From NCBI RefSeq assembly GCF_009928445.1, contig NZ_JAABNO010000018.1, positions 1-64,000 of the forward strand: a DNA stretch of 64,000 nucleotides. Reading direction: 5' to 3'. The notes beneath the pieces are model-generated. The model was not told where the DNA came from and did not search any database. It worked only from the letters and a program-made list of their open reading frames with translations. Below, one piece after another: positions 8,685 through 17,690 of this stretch. The first letter of the stretch is position 1. Every line of letters starts with the position of its first letter. The translations under genes were made by a program, and so were the position numbers. Source of the stretch: Clostridium sp. C8-1-8. GTDB lineage: Bacteria; Bacillota; Clostridia; Clostridiales; Clostridiaceae.

Positions 8685-10079
8685 ATGAAAAGAAAAGATA
8701 TGGGAACAGAACTTTTTAAATTCGCAACTTACTTTGTAGATGCAGTACTAGTAGTTTTTTCAGTATATTTATCTTTTTTAATACAGTTTAAGTCAGATCC
8801 GCCAGAATATAATATTATTCCATTTTTTAATATAATCCCCTTTATTGTTTTAGCCTATTTGATATATATGTATGTATTCGGCCTTGGTGATTTATTAAAA
8901 AAGGGAATCGGTGAAACTATTTATTCAATAGGCCTAACTGTGGTAGCTTTGTTTATAACTACTGCAGGAATAACATTCTTTGCAAGAGGATTTGCATATC
9001 CTAGAATGGTGCTTGTTATTAGTACTATTGTACAGTTTATAATTTTATCTATTTGGAGAGTGGTTATTTGGAGTATAAGCAGAATGCTTCATGGGGTGAA
9101 GGAATGTCTCATTGTTGGGGAAGGTTCACTAGAGTATCTAACTAAGAAAATACTTATGAAGCAGAGAGATTTATACAACATAAAATATATATGTGGAAGT
9201 AAAAGTAAGAGTCTAGATCAATATGTTGCTAATGTAGATGTAGTTTTTATATGCAATGACGTAGAGTTAAATGTAAAGCAGAAAATTGTTGATAACTGTC
9301 TTACAAGTAGGAAAAGTGTATATATAATTCCTGGAATATATGAGATTGCAATACTAAATTCAAAACTAAACAGGGCAGATGACATTCCTATGTTCAAGGT
9401 GAAGAAACTTGGGCTTACTCTTGAAGCTAGGATATTTAAGAGAATGCTGGATATAATAGTTTCTTTGATTGGTTTAATTTTGACAAGTCCAATAATGATA
9501 TTCGTTACAATAGCTATAAAATTATCAGATGGTGGAGAGATATTTTATAAGCAGGAAAGAGTTACAATAAATGAAAAAAAATTTTTTGTGCTGAAATTTA
9601 GGACCATGGTAATGAATGCTGAAAAGCTTACAGGACCTGTACTTGCTGGTGAGTCAGATCCAAGGATAACAAAGATTGGTAGAATATTAAGAGCCACTAG
9701 AATAGATGAACTACCTCAATTTTTAAACATATTATTTGGAGATATGAGTGTTGTGGGACCTAGACCTGAGAGGCTGTTTTTTGTAGAGCAATTTAAAAAT
9801 GAAATACCAGATTACAAATATAGAACAATTGTTAAGGCTGGGCTTACAGGACTGGCACAAGTATTAGGTAAATACTCAACAACACCGGAAGATAAAGCAA
9901 TATACGATATTCTATATATCAAGAATTATTCAATACTTTTAGATTTAAAGTTAATACTTCAAACTATAAAGATTATGTTTATGAGAGAAAGTTCACAAGG
10001 GCTTAAGGATGATTTGCCATTAAATAAGCTTATAAAAAATACAAATGCTGAAATAACAATAGATAAAATGGAAGATTAA
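8685..10079 (+). CDS. Undecaprenyl-phosphate sugar phosphotransferase (polyprenyl glycosylphosphotransferase)
   Basis: This 464-residue integral membrane enzyme should start repeat-unit synthesis by moving a sugar-1-phosphate onto undecaprenyl phosphate. About four hydrophobic helices occupy 13-128, a soluble Rossmann-like part spans about 140-245, and a fifth helix lies at about 254-278. The C-terminal bacterial sugar transferase domain follows, with KFRTM (304-308), DELPQ (341-345) and VVGPRPE (356-362). It has its own promoter after the family A element, so the locus is split into at least two transcription units. The sugar transferred is unknown. Confidence 0.92.
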   Translation: MKRKDMGTELFKFATYFVDAVLVVFSVYLSFLIQFKSDPPEYNIIPFFNIIPFIVLAYLIYMYVFGLGDLLKKGIGETIYSIGLTVVALFITTAGITFFARGFAYPRMVLVISTIVQFIILSIWRVVIWSISRMLHGVKECLIVGEGSLEYLTKKILMKQRDLYNIKYICGSKSKSLDQYVANVDVVFICNDVELNVKQKIVDNCLTSRKSVYIIPGIYEIAILNSKLNRADDIPMFKVKKLGLTLEARIFKRMLDIIVSLIGLILTSPIMIFVTIAIKLSDGGEIFYKQERVTINEKKFFVLKFRTMVMNAEKLTGPVLAGESDPRITKIGRILRATRIDELPQFLNILFGDMSVVGPRPERLFFVEQFKNEIPDYKYRTIVKAGLTGLAQVLGKYSTTPEDKAIYDILYIKNYSILLDLKLILQTIKIMFMRESSQGLKDDLPLNKLIKNTNAEITIDKMED

Positions 10080-10123
10080 TTAATGTATAAAATACTAGCG
10101 AAAGTACTTTATTTGGTTTTAAT

Positions 10124-10150
10124 TTAGGAGACTTTTTAGTCTCCTAATTA
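10124..10150 (+). terminator. Hairpin between sugar transferase and polymerase genes
   Basis: A perfect 10-bp stem, TTAGGAGACT/AGTCTCCTAA, with a TTTT loop is followed by a weak TTATTTTA tail. The SD of the next gene begins only a few bases later. It may be a partial terminator or an mRNA processing signal. Confidence 0.5.
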
Positions 10151-10169
10151 TTTTAGGGAGAGAGGTATT

Positions 10170-11387
10170 ATGAAGAAATTAATAAGTATAGTATTTTGTA
10201 TATATATTTTTTTGATCCCTTTGATTCCTTTTGGAATAAGAGGAAATAATTATAATAATGCAGTTCAAATGATCCTACTTATAGTACTTATTCTATATAT
10301 CTATCTTTTTATTAAAGATAAGAACTTTATAAAATTAAAACTAGATATAATTAGTTTTTTTAGTAAGAAAGTTTACATACTAATGGTTGTTTTCCTACTG
10401 TTGATGTTATTATCTACAATTTATGCTGAGGATAAATCCATAGCTTTAAAAGAGAGTATGAGATTTTTTACTTATATCATAATTATGTTTATGATTGACA
10501 GGGTTTTTAAAGAAAAAGAAAGAGAAAGAATTATATTTACTATTTTACTTATTTCATTCACAGTTTCTATATTAGGTATAGTGCAGTACTTCACAGGTAT
10601 AGGAGCAGAAACACATATAGTTTCTTCGGTAAGGCCTAGAGTACAATCTACTTTAGATAATCCCAATACTTTGGGAGCGTTTCAGGTTCTAATGTTTTTT
10701 CCTTTAATATCAATCACTAGAGCAAAAAATAAGAGCGTTGTATTTAAAGTATTATCTATAGTAACGAGTGTAATGTGCTTTATAAATTTAATTACGTCTA
10801 TGTCTAGAAGTGCTATGATGGGATTTGCAATTGGATTGGTACTGTTACTATTGCTCTCTGGAAAGAGGCTCTTGCTTATTCTGATTCCAGTTGCAGGGAT
10901 AATATTAGCGATTCCAAGCAGTATTAGTAGGATAAAGCAGATTACTGACAGTAATCAAAATGAATCAAGAATAAGAATATGGAATGTGGCTATAAAAATG
11001 ATAAAGGATCAACCATACATTGGAGTGGGAAATGGTAATTTTATAGTAAAGTATCCTAAGTATACTAAGCTTTATCCACAGTTTAAGGAGCAAGGTGTAG
11101 ATGTTTTTCCTAGTCATAACTCCTATTTAAAAATAGCAAGTGAATTGGGGATGGTTGGGGAACTAAGCTTCTGGCTGATAATTATATTTATTCTTAGAGA
11201 AGCTGTACATTTCATGAAAAATAAATCACAAACTTTGACATCCTATTTTATTGAAGGATTCTTAGTTGGATTAATTCCATTTTTGTTTATGAACTGTTTT
11301 GATAATATTTTATTTGTACCTAAGGTTTCAACTTTCTTTTGGATTATGGTAGCGATGTTATTCTCACATAAGGAGTCAGAAATATAA
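10170..11387 (+). CDS. O-antigen ligase/polymerase family membrane protein (Wzy-like)
   Basis: This 405-residue protein has about ten predicted membrane helices and one larger external loop. The Wzy_C-type region around 255-320 includes NESRIRIWNVAIKMIKDQP, GVGNGNF and SHNSYLKIASELG, the pattern of the O-antigen ligase/polymerase superfamily. In a locus with a Wzz-type regulator and an initiating transferase it is the natural candidate for the repeat-unit polymerase. No Wzx flippase gene is seen in this window. The ATG is preceded by GGGAGAGAGG. Confidence 0.82.
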   Translation: MKKLISIVFCIYIFLIPLIPFGIRGNNYNNAVQMILLIVLILYIYLFIKDKNFIKLKLDIISFFSKKVYILMVVFLLLMLLSTIYAEDKSIALKESMRFFTYIIIMFMIDRVFKEKERERIIFTILLISFTVSILGIVQYFTGIGAETHIVSSVRPRVQSTLDNPNTLGAFQVLMFFPLISITRAKNKSVVFKVLSIVTSVMCFINLITSMSRSAMMGFAIGLVLLLLLSGKRLLLILIPVAGIILAIPSSISRIKQITDSNQNESRIRIWNVAIKMIKDQPYIGVGNGNFIVKYPKYTKLYPQFKEQGVDVFPSHNSYLKIASELGMVGELSFWLIIIFILREAVHFMKNKSQTLTSYFIEGFLVGLIPFLFMNCFDNILFVPKVSTFFWIMVAMLFSHKESEI

Positions 11388-11437
11388 GAAATACGGATAA
11401 GCAATGATAATTTTTTAGTAACTTCTAAACCATAATT

Positions 11438-11539
11438 AAAGATGAAACACTTGGATTGGAAATCTATTTTCAAAGCTCTTCTGAGTTATGAGAGGAGAAT
11501 TTGAAAATGTAAGTTTTATTGCGAAGTGGTACATCTAAA
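11438..11539. repeat. Family B inverted-repeat element, copy 2
   Basis: A diverged left end, AAAGATGAAACACTT, and a near-perfect right end, GCGAAGTGGTACATCT, enclose an inner hairpin. The inner arms are TTTTCAAAGCTCTTCT and AGAGGAGAATTTGAAAA. A further left-end-like sequence, AAAGATGCACCATTTC (11537-11552), abuts the right end. The element lies in the 296-bp gap between polymerase and glycosyltransferase genes. Confidence 0.75.
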
Positions 11540-11683
11540 GATGCACCATTTCCATATGAAATCTATCAAAATAAATCTTCATAGATTAATGCGAAGCTTT
11601 GTTTTGGGGCTAAGGATTGAAGTGTTATGTTTGTTCAGAGGAGTATATATTAAATTAGAAAATGCTTTTAGGAGTGTGAAGAG

Positions 11684-12814
11684 ATGTCTTATAAAATAGC
11701 TCAGATAATAACTCAGGCAGAGATGGGGGGAGCTCAAAAGCATCTTCTGATCTTAAGCGATGAATTGAAGAAACTTGGTAATTGTGTTACAGTATATGCG
11801 GGAGAAGGCCAAGGGCTTGATAAGGAATTAGAACAGTTAAATATAGATTTTAAAAGAGTGGAATTATTGAAGAGAGAAATCTCTTTATTAAATGATTTCA
11901 AAGCTATTATAAAGTTCATGAAGATATTTAAAAAGGAGAAATACGATATAGTACACTGTCATAGTTCAAAGGCAGGGCTTATAGGAAGAATTGCTGCAAG
12001 ATTGGCAGGCGTAAAAATTGTTGTATATACAGCTCATGGTTTTGTTTTTAATGAACCTATGAGTAAAATTAAGAAAAGAATATATATAACAATTGAAAAA
12101 ATAGGATCTTTATTCGGAAACAGACTTATTGCTGTATCTAAGAAGGATTATAGCTGTGCCTTAGATTATGGACTTGGAAATAAAAAATATATATACTATA
12201 TACCCAATGCTGTGTATGAAATCGATAGAGAGTCTTTAAATAACAGTGAAGAATTAAGGAAACAATTAGGTATTGATGATACCTTTGTCTTAGGAGTTTT
12301 GGCAAATTTTTATGAAACAAAAGGTCATAAATTTTTGATAGATGCATTACTTAAATTAACTGATGAAGGATATAGGTTTAGTTGCATTTTTGTAGGAGAA
12401 GGAACTACTAAGGATGATATGGTAAAGAGAACTAAAGGTTATACTAATATGAAGTTCTTGGGATATAGAAAAGACAACTATGATTTGATAAACTGTATGG
12501 ATTTATTTGTGCTACCATCAGTAAAAGAAGGCATGCCATATGTTATTTTAGAAGCTATGACTCTTTCTAAACCGATACTATGTACCAGAGTTGGTGCTTT
12601 GACAGATATGATTGAAGATTGCAAGAATGGATTTATTGTTGCCCCAGAAAGTTCTGAGCAGTTATATAATAAATTAAAATATATTTTTGAACATAAAGAT
12701 ATACTTAATAAAATAGGCAAAACAGGTTATAATTATTATAGGGAAAACTTTACTGTAGACCTATTTATAAGAGATGTATTAAAAGTTTACAATATAACAA
12801 TGGAGAGTAGATAA
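11684..12814 (+). CDS. GT4-family glycosyltransferase
   Basis: This 376-residue GT-B enzyme has an N-terminal acceptor domain beginning IAQIITQAEMGGAQKHL. The C-terminal nucleotide-sugar domain carries GVLANFYETKGH and the EX7E-type motif KEGMPYVILEAM. It has no signal peptide and should act at the cytosolic membrane face, adding one sugar to the lipid-linked repeat unit. Donor and acceptor are unknown. The ATG follows GGAGTG, and the stop is 1 nt before the next gene, so the two are translationally coupled. Confidence 0.9.
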   Translation: MSYKIAQIITQAEMGGAQKHLLILSDELKKLGNCVTVYAGEGQGLDKELEQLNIDFKRVELLKREISLLNDFKAIIKFMKIFKKEKYDIVHCHSSKAGLIGRIAARLAGVKIVVYTAHGFVFNEPMSKIKKRIYITIEKIGSLFGNRLIAVSKKDYSCALDYGLGNKKYIYYIPNAVYEIDRESLNNSEELRKQLGIDDTFVLGVLANFYETKGHKFLIDALLKLTDEGYRFSCIFVGEGTTKDDMVKRTKGYTNMKFLGYRKDNYDLINCMDLFVLPSVKEGMPYVILEAMTLSKPILCTRVGALTDMIEDCKNGFIVAPESSEQLYNKLKYIFEHKDILNKIGKTGYNYYRENFTVDLFIRDVLKVYNITMESR

Positions 12815-12815
12815 A

Positions 12816-13553
12816 GTGTTTAGTAATATACTTGGATATAAGATTTTTAATTTAAACAAGGATAAGCTTATTCAATATGTACTTGGTAAGGATAAGGTAT
12901 GTGTTATATCAGGAAATCCAGAAGTGCTTTTAAACGGAATGAAAGATAAGAAATTTTATGATAAGTTTAATAGTAATGAGTTTGTTATCATTCCAGATGG
13001 AGTAGGTACTGTGGTTTCAGCAAAGCTAATTGGACAACCAGTTAAAGAAAAGATTGCTGGAATAGAGGTAATGGATGAACTCTTACGTATATCGGCCAAA
13101 GAGGGATTTAAAGTGTATCTCTTAGGTGCTTCAAGAGATATTATAGGTAAGTGTAGTGAAAATATTAAGAATAAGTATCCAACTATAGATATTTGCGGTT
13201 TTAGAGATGGGTATTTTAAAAATGAGGATGTTAATGAAATAGTAGATGAAATAAAAAAATCAGAGGCGGATATGCTATTTGTGGCATTAGGATCACCAAA
13301 ACAGGAAGACTTTATACTGAAATATATGGAGGAGTTGCCATGTAAGGTATATATGCCGGTAGGGGGCAGTTTCGATATTTTTGCAGGAAAGCTTAAAAGG
13401 GCACCTAAGATTATGTTGAAGCTAGGGCTTGAGTGGCTTTATAGAGTATGGAAAGAGCCTTTTAGAATAAAGCGACTAGGAAAGATACCTAAGTTCATAC
13501 TAATAGTAATTCTTAATAAAATAGGTATACTTAGAAGTGTAGAAAATATATAA
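12816..13553 (+). CDS. WecG/TagA/CpsF-family glycosyltransferase (GT26)
   Basis: This 245-residue GT26 family enzyme is typical of N-acetylmannosamine transferases such as TagA and WecG. Visible family features are VISGNPEVL, IPDGVGTV, the AGIEVMDELL region, FVALGSPKQEDFI and VYMPVGGSFDIFAGKLKRAP. The start is GTG, with GGAGAG upstream. It is the last gene of the forward polysaccharide block and is followed by a strong bidirectional terminator. Whether the product is a teichoic-acid-like polymer or an exopolysaccharide is open. Confidence 0.9.
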   Translation: MFSNILGYKIFNLNKDKLIQYVLGKDKVCVISGNPEVLLNGMKDKKFYDKFNSNEFVIIPDGVGTVVSAKLIGQPVKEKIAGIEVMDELLRISAKEGFKVYLLGASRDIIGKCSENIKNKYPTIDICGFRDGYFKNEDVNEIVDEIKKSEADMLFVALGSPKQEDFILKYMEELPCKVYMPVGGSFDIFAGKLKRAPKIMLKLGLEWLYRVWKEPFRIKRLGKIPKFILIVILNKIGILRSVENI

Positions 13554-13581
13554 ATAAGTAGTATGAATTATACATAGAAGA

Positions 13582-13620
13582 AACATGCAAAAGAAAGTGA
13601 TTTCTCTTGCATGTTTTTTT
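13582..13620. terminator. Bidirectional terminator between convergent genes
   Basis: AACATGCAA...AGAAA pairs with TTTCT...TTGCATGTT around GTGA and is followed by seven T residues. It lies between the convergent WecG-like and cyclodeaminase-like genes and could serve both. Confidence 0.8.
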
Positions 13621-13698
13621 ATATTAGAGTTTAAGAGCATATGGATATACCATCTTAAGTTCTAAAAATTATATTTTTTTAGATTACTTTATCTATAA

Positions 13699-14334
13699 CT
13701 AAATTTTATTATAAACTTTAACCATTATTTCTTTTTTTAGTTTTTCAGCTTTATTTAGTAAATCAGTACAAGCTTTTATAAGCTCATCCTTGTTGATATC
13801 ATTAATAAAGTTTAGATTTACCATTACATTTAATACCGAACTCTCTATAGCAGCATATGCTAGTATTGCGGATACGCCTGCATCTGATATTACGTTTGAA
13901 TTACCGTAGGTGGCTGCTATATCTATATAAGACATCATGTCAGCTAAGTTTGTTAAAAGATCTAATGGAACTTGCATTGCGATCTTTAAGCCTTCTTGAA
14001 TTTTTTCTTCCTTTACCTTTAATGCTTCTTCACTGTCTTTAGGTAGTTTATAAGCTTTCATTAATGTAGAAAATGCTTCTCCATCTTTATCAATATAGTC
14101 AAGAAATTCGTTAGCTTTTTTTTCACAAGTAGCTAAGGCGTCCATAACTGAGCTTTGCTCAGAGTTGTTTAAGTTTGTAAAAGCTTTTTTATTTATGGTA
14201 AGGTTAAAGACCATATTGCTTAATGCAGCGGATAAAGAACCAACAAGGGCAGCAGCACCTCCGCCTCCTGGTACTGGACTATTTGAACTTAGTTCGTTCA
14301 CGAAATCTAATATGCTTTTATCTTTAAAATTCAT
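13699..14334 (-). CDS. Cyclodeaminase/cyclohydrolase family protein (FTCD C-domain-like)
   Basis: This 211-residue all-helical protein belongs to the formiminotransferase-cyclodeaminase C-terminal family, which includes the methenyl-THF cyclohydrolase FchA. The signature is the glycine-rich PGGGGAAA (22-29) near the start, followed by GSLSAALSNMV. It has no formiminotransferase domain. The gene is 12 nt downstream of the GT2 gene on the same strand and probably shares its message, an odd partner for a folate enzyme. A second methenyl-THF cyclohydrolase, the FolD homologue, is also encoded in this window. The substrate is inferred from the family only. Confidence 0.82.
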   Translation of the reverse strand: MNFKDKSILDFVNELSSNSPVPGGGGAAALVGSLSAALSNMVFNLTINKKAFTNLNNSEQSSVMDALATCEKKANEFLDYIDKDGEAFSTLMKAYKLPKDSEEALKVKEEKIQEGLKIAMQVPLDLLTNLADMMSYIDIAATYGNSNVISDAGVSAILAYAAIESSVLNVMVNLNFINDINKDELIKACTDLLNKAEKLKKEIMVKVYNKI

Positions 14335-14346
14335 CTTTTTTCCTCC

Positions 14347-15264
14347 CTAATTTTTCTTAAAAAAAGAATTTACTTGGTTCATATCTATATGATTAACATC
14401 AGCTTTTAGACCTTCGAGATATACCTTGAATAAGGATAAAGGTTCCTTTTTTAAAATCTTTCTTGCAAAGGTTTCTATTATTATATAAAAAGAGAATATT
14501 ACCTTATGATACAGTTTTGAGTTTCTTCTCATAAATACAATTCTATTTCTATTTAAGAAGAAATAGCTCAAACCTTTATATTTTGATATGGTAGCAGATT
14601 GTTTATGATAAACTCTACTGCTATTCAAACATATAAGTTTGTAACCGGCTTTTTTTGTGTTTAAACAAAACTCTGTTTCTTCGAAAAACAGAAAATACAT
14701 TTCTGGGATCAAACCTATTTCTTCAAATATTTCCTTTCTAGCTACAAAGCATGCACCACCTAAGTAATCTACAGATAGAGAGTCTTCTCTAACGGAAATA
14801 TAATAAGTATTCTTCCCTTTTGCCTGAGCTAGACCTGTAAATAAATTAATGTTTGCACCCATGGACTGTATTTTATCTCTTTCTTGAAAATCACATATAC
14901 AGGGGCCAGCTATACCAACATCTTTATTTGTATTCATGTAGTTTATAAGCTCTGATAAAAAGTTTTTCTCAACTTCTACATCATTATTTAAAACACATAC
15001 ATAATCAGCCTTATTTTCTAAAGCATATTTAATTCCTACATTGTTTCCATGAGCATAACCGAGATTAGTGTTGTTGGTAATTAGTTTAAACTTATCTAAA
15101 TGTTTGCTTAATTCTTCCTTAGAAGTATCTGTAGAATTATTATCAACTACAACAACTTCATAGTTATGGTAATCATTATCTAAAACACTTTCTAAGCATC
15201 TTAAAGTTTCCATGTATGAATTAAAATTTAATATTACTATAAATACTAGTGGTTCTTTATTCAT
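14347..15264 (-). CDS. GT2-family glycosyltransferase
   Basis: This 305-residue GT-A enzyme of the rhamnosyltransferase-like GT2 group shows VFIVILNFNS at the N-terminus, VVVDNNSTD, the metal-binding CVLNNDVE and, later, FFEETEFCLNTKKAGY. The C-terminus is hydrophobic and basic and may associate with the membrane. It lies between the GT4 gene and the cyclodeaminase-like gene on the minus strand. It probably belongs to the same surface-glycan programme as the forward block, but its sugar is unknown. The ATG follows GGAG. Confidence 0.9.
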   Translation of the reverse strand: MNKEPLVFIVILNFNSYMETLRCLESVLDNDYHNYEVVVVDNNSTDTSKEELSKHLDKFKLITNNTNLGYAHGNNVGIKYALENKADYVCVLNNDVEVEKNFLSELINYMNTNKDVGIAGPCICDFQERDKIQSMGANINLFTGLAQAKGKNTYYISVREDSLSVDYLGGACFVARKEIFEEIGLIPEMYFLFFEETEFCLNTKKAGYKLICLNSSRVYHKQSATISKYKGLSYFFLNRNRIVFMRRNSKLYHKVIFSFYIIIETFARKILKKEPLSLFKVYLEGLKADVNHIDMNQVNSFFKKN

Positions 15265-15273
15265 AAATTCTCC

Positions 15274-16386
15274 TTAATATCTAGTAATCTCTTTGTACAA
15301 TCTCATTACTATTTTATCCCAATTATAATTTTCTTTTACAAAATCAATATTGTGCTTACAAATGTTCTTTGAGTTTTTATCGTTTATAAAATTTAATAAC
15401 TTTGAAGCTAAATCATCTATATCAGAGTCCTTGACTATAGCTCCACCTTGTTCAGTAAGCTCCTTAGCTATTCCAACATCAGTAGACACTATTATGTTTC
15501 CAACAGCAGCAGCTTCGATGAGAACTATACCAAAGCTTTCAAAGTGGGAAGTTAAACAGAAAATTTTTGACTTACTATATATATTAAATAGCTCTTCTCT
15601 ATCAGATAATTGTCCGAGAAGCATTATTTTTTCACTTAAACCGGCATACTGATCAGTATAATTTTTTATAAGCTCATTGAATTTAGAAGTGCTATCCCCT
15701 GCAAGCACTAAAGTCCAAGGCATAGAGTTATCTTCTTTGTAGAGCTTAATAAAGGCATCTACGATCATCTCACTATTTTTTTCTTCAGCGCCAAGTCTTC
15801 CTACATGAAGAATATAATTTTTCTTGTTTTCACAAGTAAGATCATCTAGGTGAATTAAGTCATAATCAATACCATTAGGTATATATATAAATTTATTTTC
15901 AAATTGAGGTAGAAGGGATTTTATCTCGTTAAAGAGTCTCTTTTGCTCAACTCCGATTAAGTGAACCTTTTTAAAGAAATAGTTAAACAATAATTTCCCA
16001 GCAAAATTAAGATTCTTTATTTTATTTAGTAATTCCTCTGTACAGTCTAGCTTGAGAAATATTTTTCCTTTTTTATTATAATGCTTATACACTATTGCAT
16101 AAATTACTGATCTTATGGTTACGTGGAATAGTTGAAGAACATCAATGCTTTTTGCATTTTTCTTCAAGTATATAGAACCATCAATTATATCATTGTTACG
16201 TTTTTTATCAATAAAGTCTAGTTTTAGACCTTTTAAATGTCCATCTATATAATCATATTTATCATTATTATAGCATGCTACATAGCTTTCACAGGAACAT
16301 AGCTTGTTAAGCTTGTAAGCTATCATACCAACATCTTTAATAAGATGTACGTTCTTTGCTTGAGGAAACAAAACGCAGTATTTCAA
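15274..16386 (-). CDS. GT4-family glycosyltransferase
   Basis: This protein of about 370 residues ends in a GT4 nucleotide-sugar domain, with YILHVGRLGAEEKN and the EX7E region HFESFGIVLIEAAA. The N-terminal half is less conserved. A longer reading from a GTG at 16407 has no SD. The TTG at 16384-16386, with AAGGTG about 6 nt before it, gives MKYCVLFPQAK and is preferred here. The stop is 9 nt before the GT2 gene, so the two form an operon. Donor and acceptor are unknown. Confidence 0.85.
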   Translation of the reverse strand: MKYCVLFPQAKNVHLIKDVGMIAYKLNKLCSCESYVACYNNDKYDYIDGHLKGLKLDFIDKKRNNDIIDGSIYLKKNAKSIDVLQLFHVTIRSVIYAIVYKHYNKKGKIFLKLDCTEELLNKIKNLNFAGKLLFNYFFKKVHLIGVEQKRLFNEIKSLLPQFENKFIYIPNGIDYDLIHLDDLTCENKKNYILHVGRLGAEEKNSEMIVDAFIKLYKEDNSMPWTLVLAGDSTSKFNELIKNYTDQYAGLSEKIMLLGQLSDREELFNIYSKSKIFCLTSHFESFGIVLIEAAAVGNIIVSTDVGIAKELTEQGGAIVKDSDIDDLASKLLNFINDKNSKNICKHNIDFVKENYNWDKIVMRLYKEITRY

Positions 16387-16567
16387 AAACTTCACCTTCT
16401 TGTACACAAAATAATTAATTTATTTACCATTATAATATATATAATAAATAAATAAAACCTTATTTAGTTACATTAAAAATCAATGATATATTAAAGAACT
16501 ATGTCGACAAATGTTTACTAATCTGATAATTTAACGCTAACAATACCATTGAGCATAGACAACTTTA

Positions 16568-16617
16568 AAAACCATGTCAACGAGATAAAACTAGAATTAT
16601 CTCATAGACATGGTTTT
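16568..16617 (-). terminator. Nested hairpin terminator downstream of the deacetylase gene
   Basis: An outer stem AAAACCATGTC/GACATGGTTTT (11 bp) encloses an inner stem GAGATAA/TTATCTC. It lies 9 bp beyond the stop of the minus-strand PdaA-type gene. The A/T tails on both sides make it usable in both directions. Confidence 0.7.
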
Positions 16618-16625
16618 ATAAACAT

Positions 16626-17447
16626 TTATTTTAGTTCTTCTAAAGATTTGAATTCATAACCTTGAGACTTCCATTCTTTTAGTAGATCATCAAGAATTTT
16701 TGTGTTTGTATCGGAAACTGCATGAAGCAATACTACACAACCGTTACTTGTTCTCTCCATTATTCTCTTTTTGGCGGAAACAGTATCAGGTTGATTATCT
16801 ACAATCCAATCCTTGTAGGCAAAGCTCCAGAATATTGTCTTATAGCCTAACTCTTTAGTTTTGGATAGAGATGCTTCACTATATCTTCCCATTGGTGGTC
16901 TAAAATATTTAGGCATTTCCTTACCTGTAATCTTTGTGTACTCTTCTTCAACATCTGTAAATTCCTTTTTGAATTTTTCAGAATCAGTAACTTTCGCCAT
17001 GGAAGGGTGATGTGAAGAATGATTACATACAAGGTGACCCTCTGACTCCATTCTTTTAACTAAATCAGGATTTTGAACAATATAAGGCTTAACCACGAAG
17101 AAAGCAGCTGGGACCTTATTTTGTTTTAAAATATCTAGTATTTTCCCTGTATTACCATTCTCGTAGCCTTCATCAAAGGTAAGATATAAGACTTTCTTTG
17201 ATGTATCTCCAAGAAAATAACAATTATAATTAAATACAAAGTCTTTTGTTTCTTTTGGTGGATCTGGTGCTTCGCCCTTGTTGTATAGATAATACCAGCT
17301 ATATTCCTTATTGCTTAAAGATTGCTCTGAACTGCTGCTAAACTTAAAAAAATCAAATTTTCTAAGATCAAAATTTAAATTGGATGTAGCCATTGATGTA
17401 ACCAACGATAAGCTTATTAAAGTGCTCTTTAAAAATGAAAATTGCAT
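16626..17447 (-). CDS. pdaA: PdaA-type polysaccharide deacetylase (delta-lactam biosynthesis)
   Basis: This 273-residue exported NodB-fold enzyme starts with a signal peptide or anchor at about 1-22. Its motifs are the PdaA-type LTFDEGYENG (89-98), NHSSHHP (142-148), which supplies the metal histidines, and FRPPMGRYS (182-190). In Bacillus, PdaA removes the acetyl group from N-acetylmuramic acid during spore cortex synthesis, allowing muramic delta-lactam to form and later germination. Forespore expression is likely by homology, but no clear SigG promoter could be read. The ATG follows GGAGGTGAT. Confidence 0.85.
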   Translation of the reverse strand: MQFSFLKSTLISLSLVTSMATSNLNFDLRKFDFFKFSSSSEQSLSNKEYSWYYLYNKGEAPDPPKETKDFVFNYNCYFLGDTSKKVLYLTFDEGYENGNTGKILDILKQNKVPAAFFVVKPYIVQNPDLVKRMESEGHLVCNHSSHHPSMAKVTDSEKFKKEFTDVEEEYTKITGKEMPKYFRPPMGRYSEASLSKTKELGYKTIFWSFAYKDWIVDNQPDTVSAKKRIMERTSNGCVVLLHAVSDTNTKILDDLLKEWKSQGYEFKSLEELK

Positions 17448-17532
17448 CTAAATCACCTCCATTATATTTTTTTCATAAAATCCATTGAAATACTGGTTTT
17501 ATAGAGGGTTAAATTCCACATAATATAACTTA

Positions 17533-17561
17533 TTGAAATGTTGCTTACACTAAGGTATAAT
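17533..17561 (+). promoter_or_regulatory. Sigma-A promoter for ychF
   Basis: TTGAAA (17533-17538), a 17-bp spacer and a perfect TATAAT (17556-17561) imply a 5' leader of about 120 nt before ychF. Confidence 0.7.
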
Positions 17562-17690
17562 TTTATGGGTATTATGAAAGCTAGAGTAAAGGTGTATTAT
17601 TTTGAAACTTCAGAATTAGATAAAAATAAATTTACATTTAAGAGATTTAGAACTATTATGAGGTATTAAAGTTAGAAAGGATGTACATAA

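Noticed and set aside
13857-14350. Plus-strand open frames opposite the cyclodeaminase-like gene
   Set aside because: They are antisense shadows with no SD or family features.
17565-17669. A 34-codon ORF (MGIMKARVKVYYFE...) in the ychF leader
   Set aside because: It starts almost at the expected transcription start and has no SD. Nothing shows it is translated.
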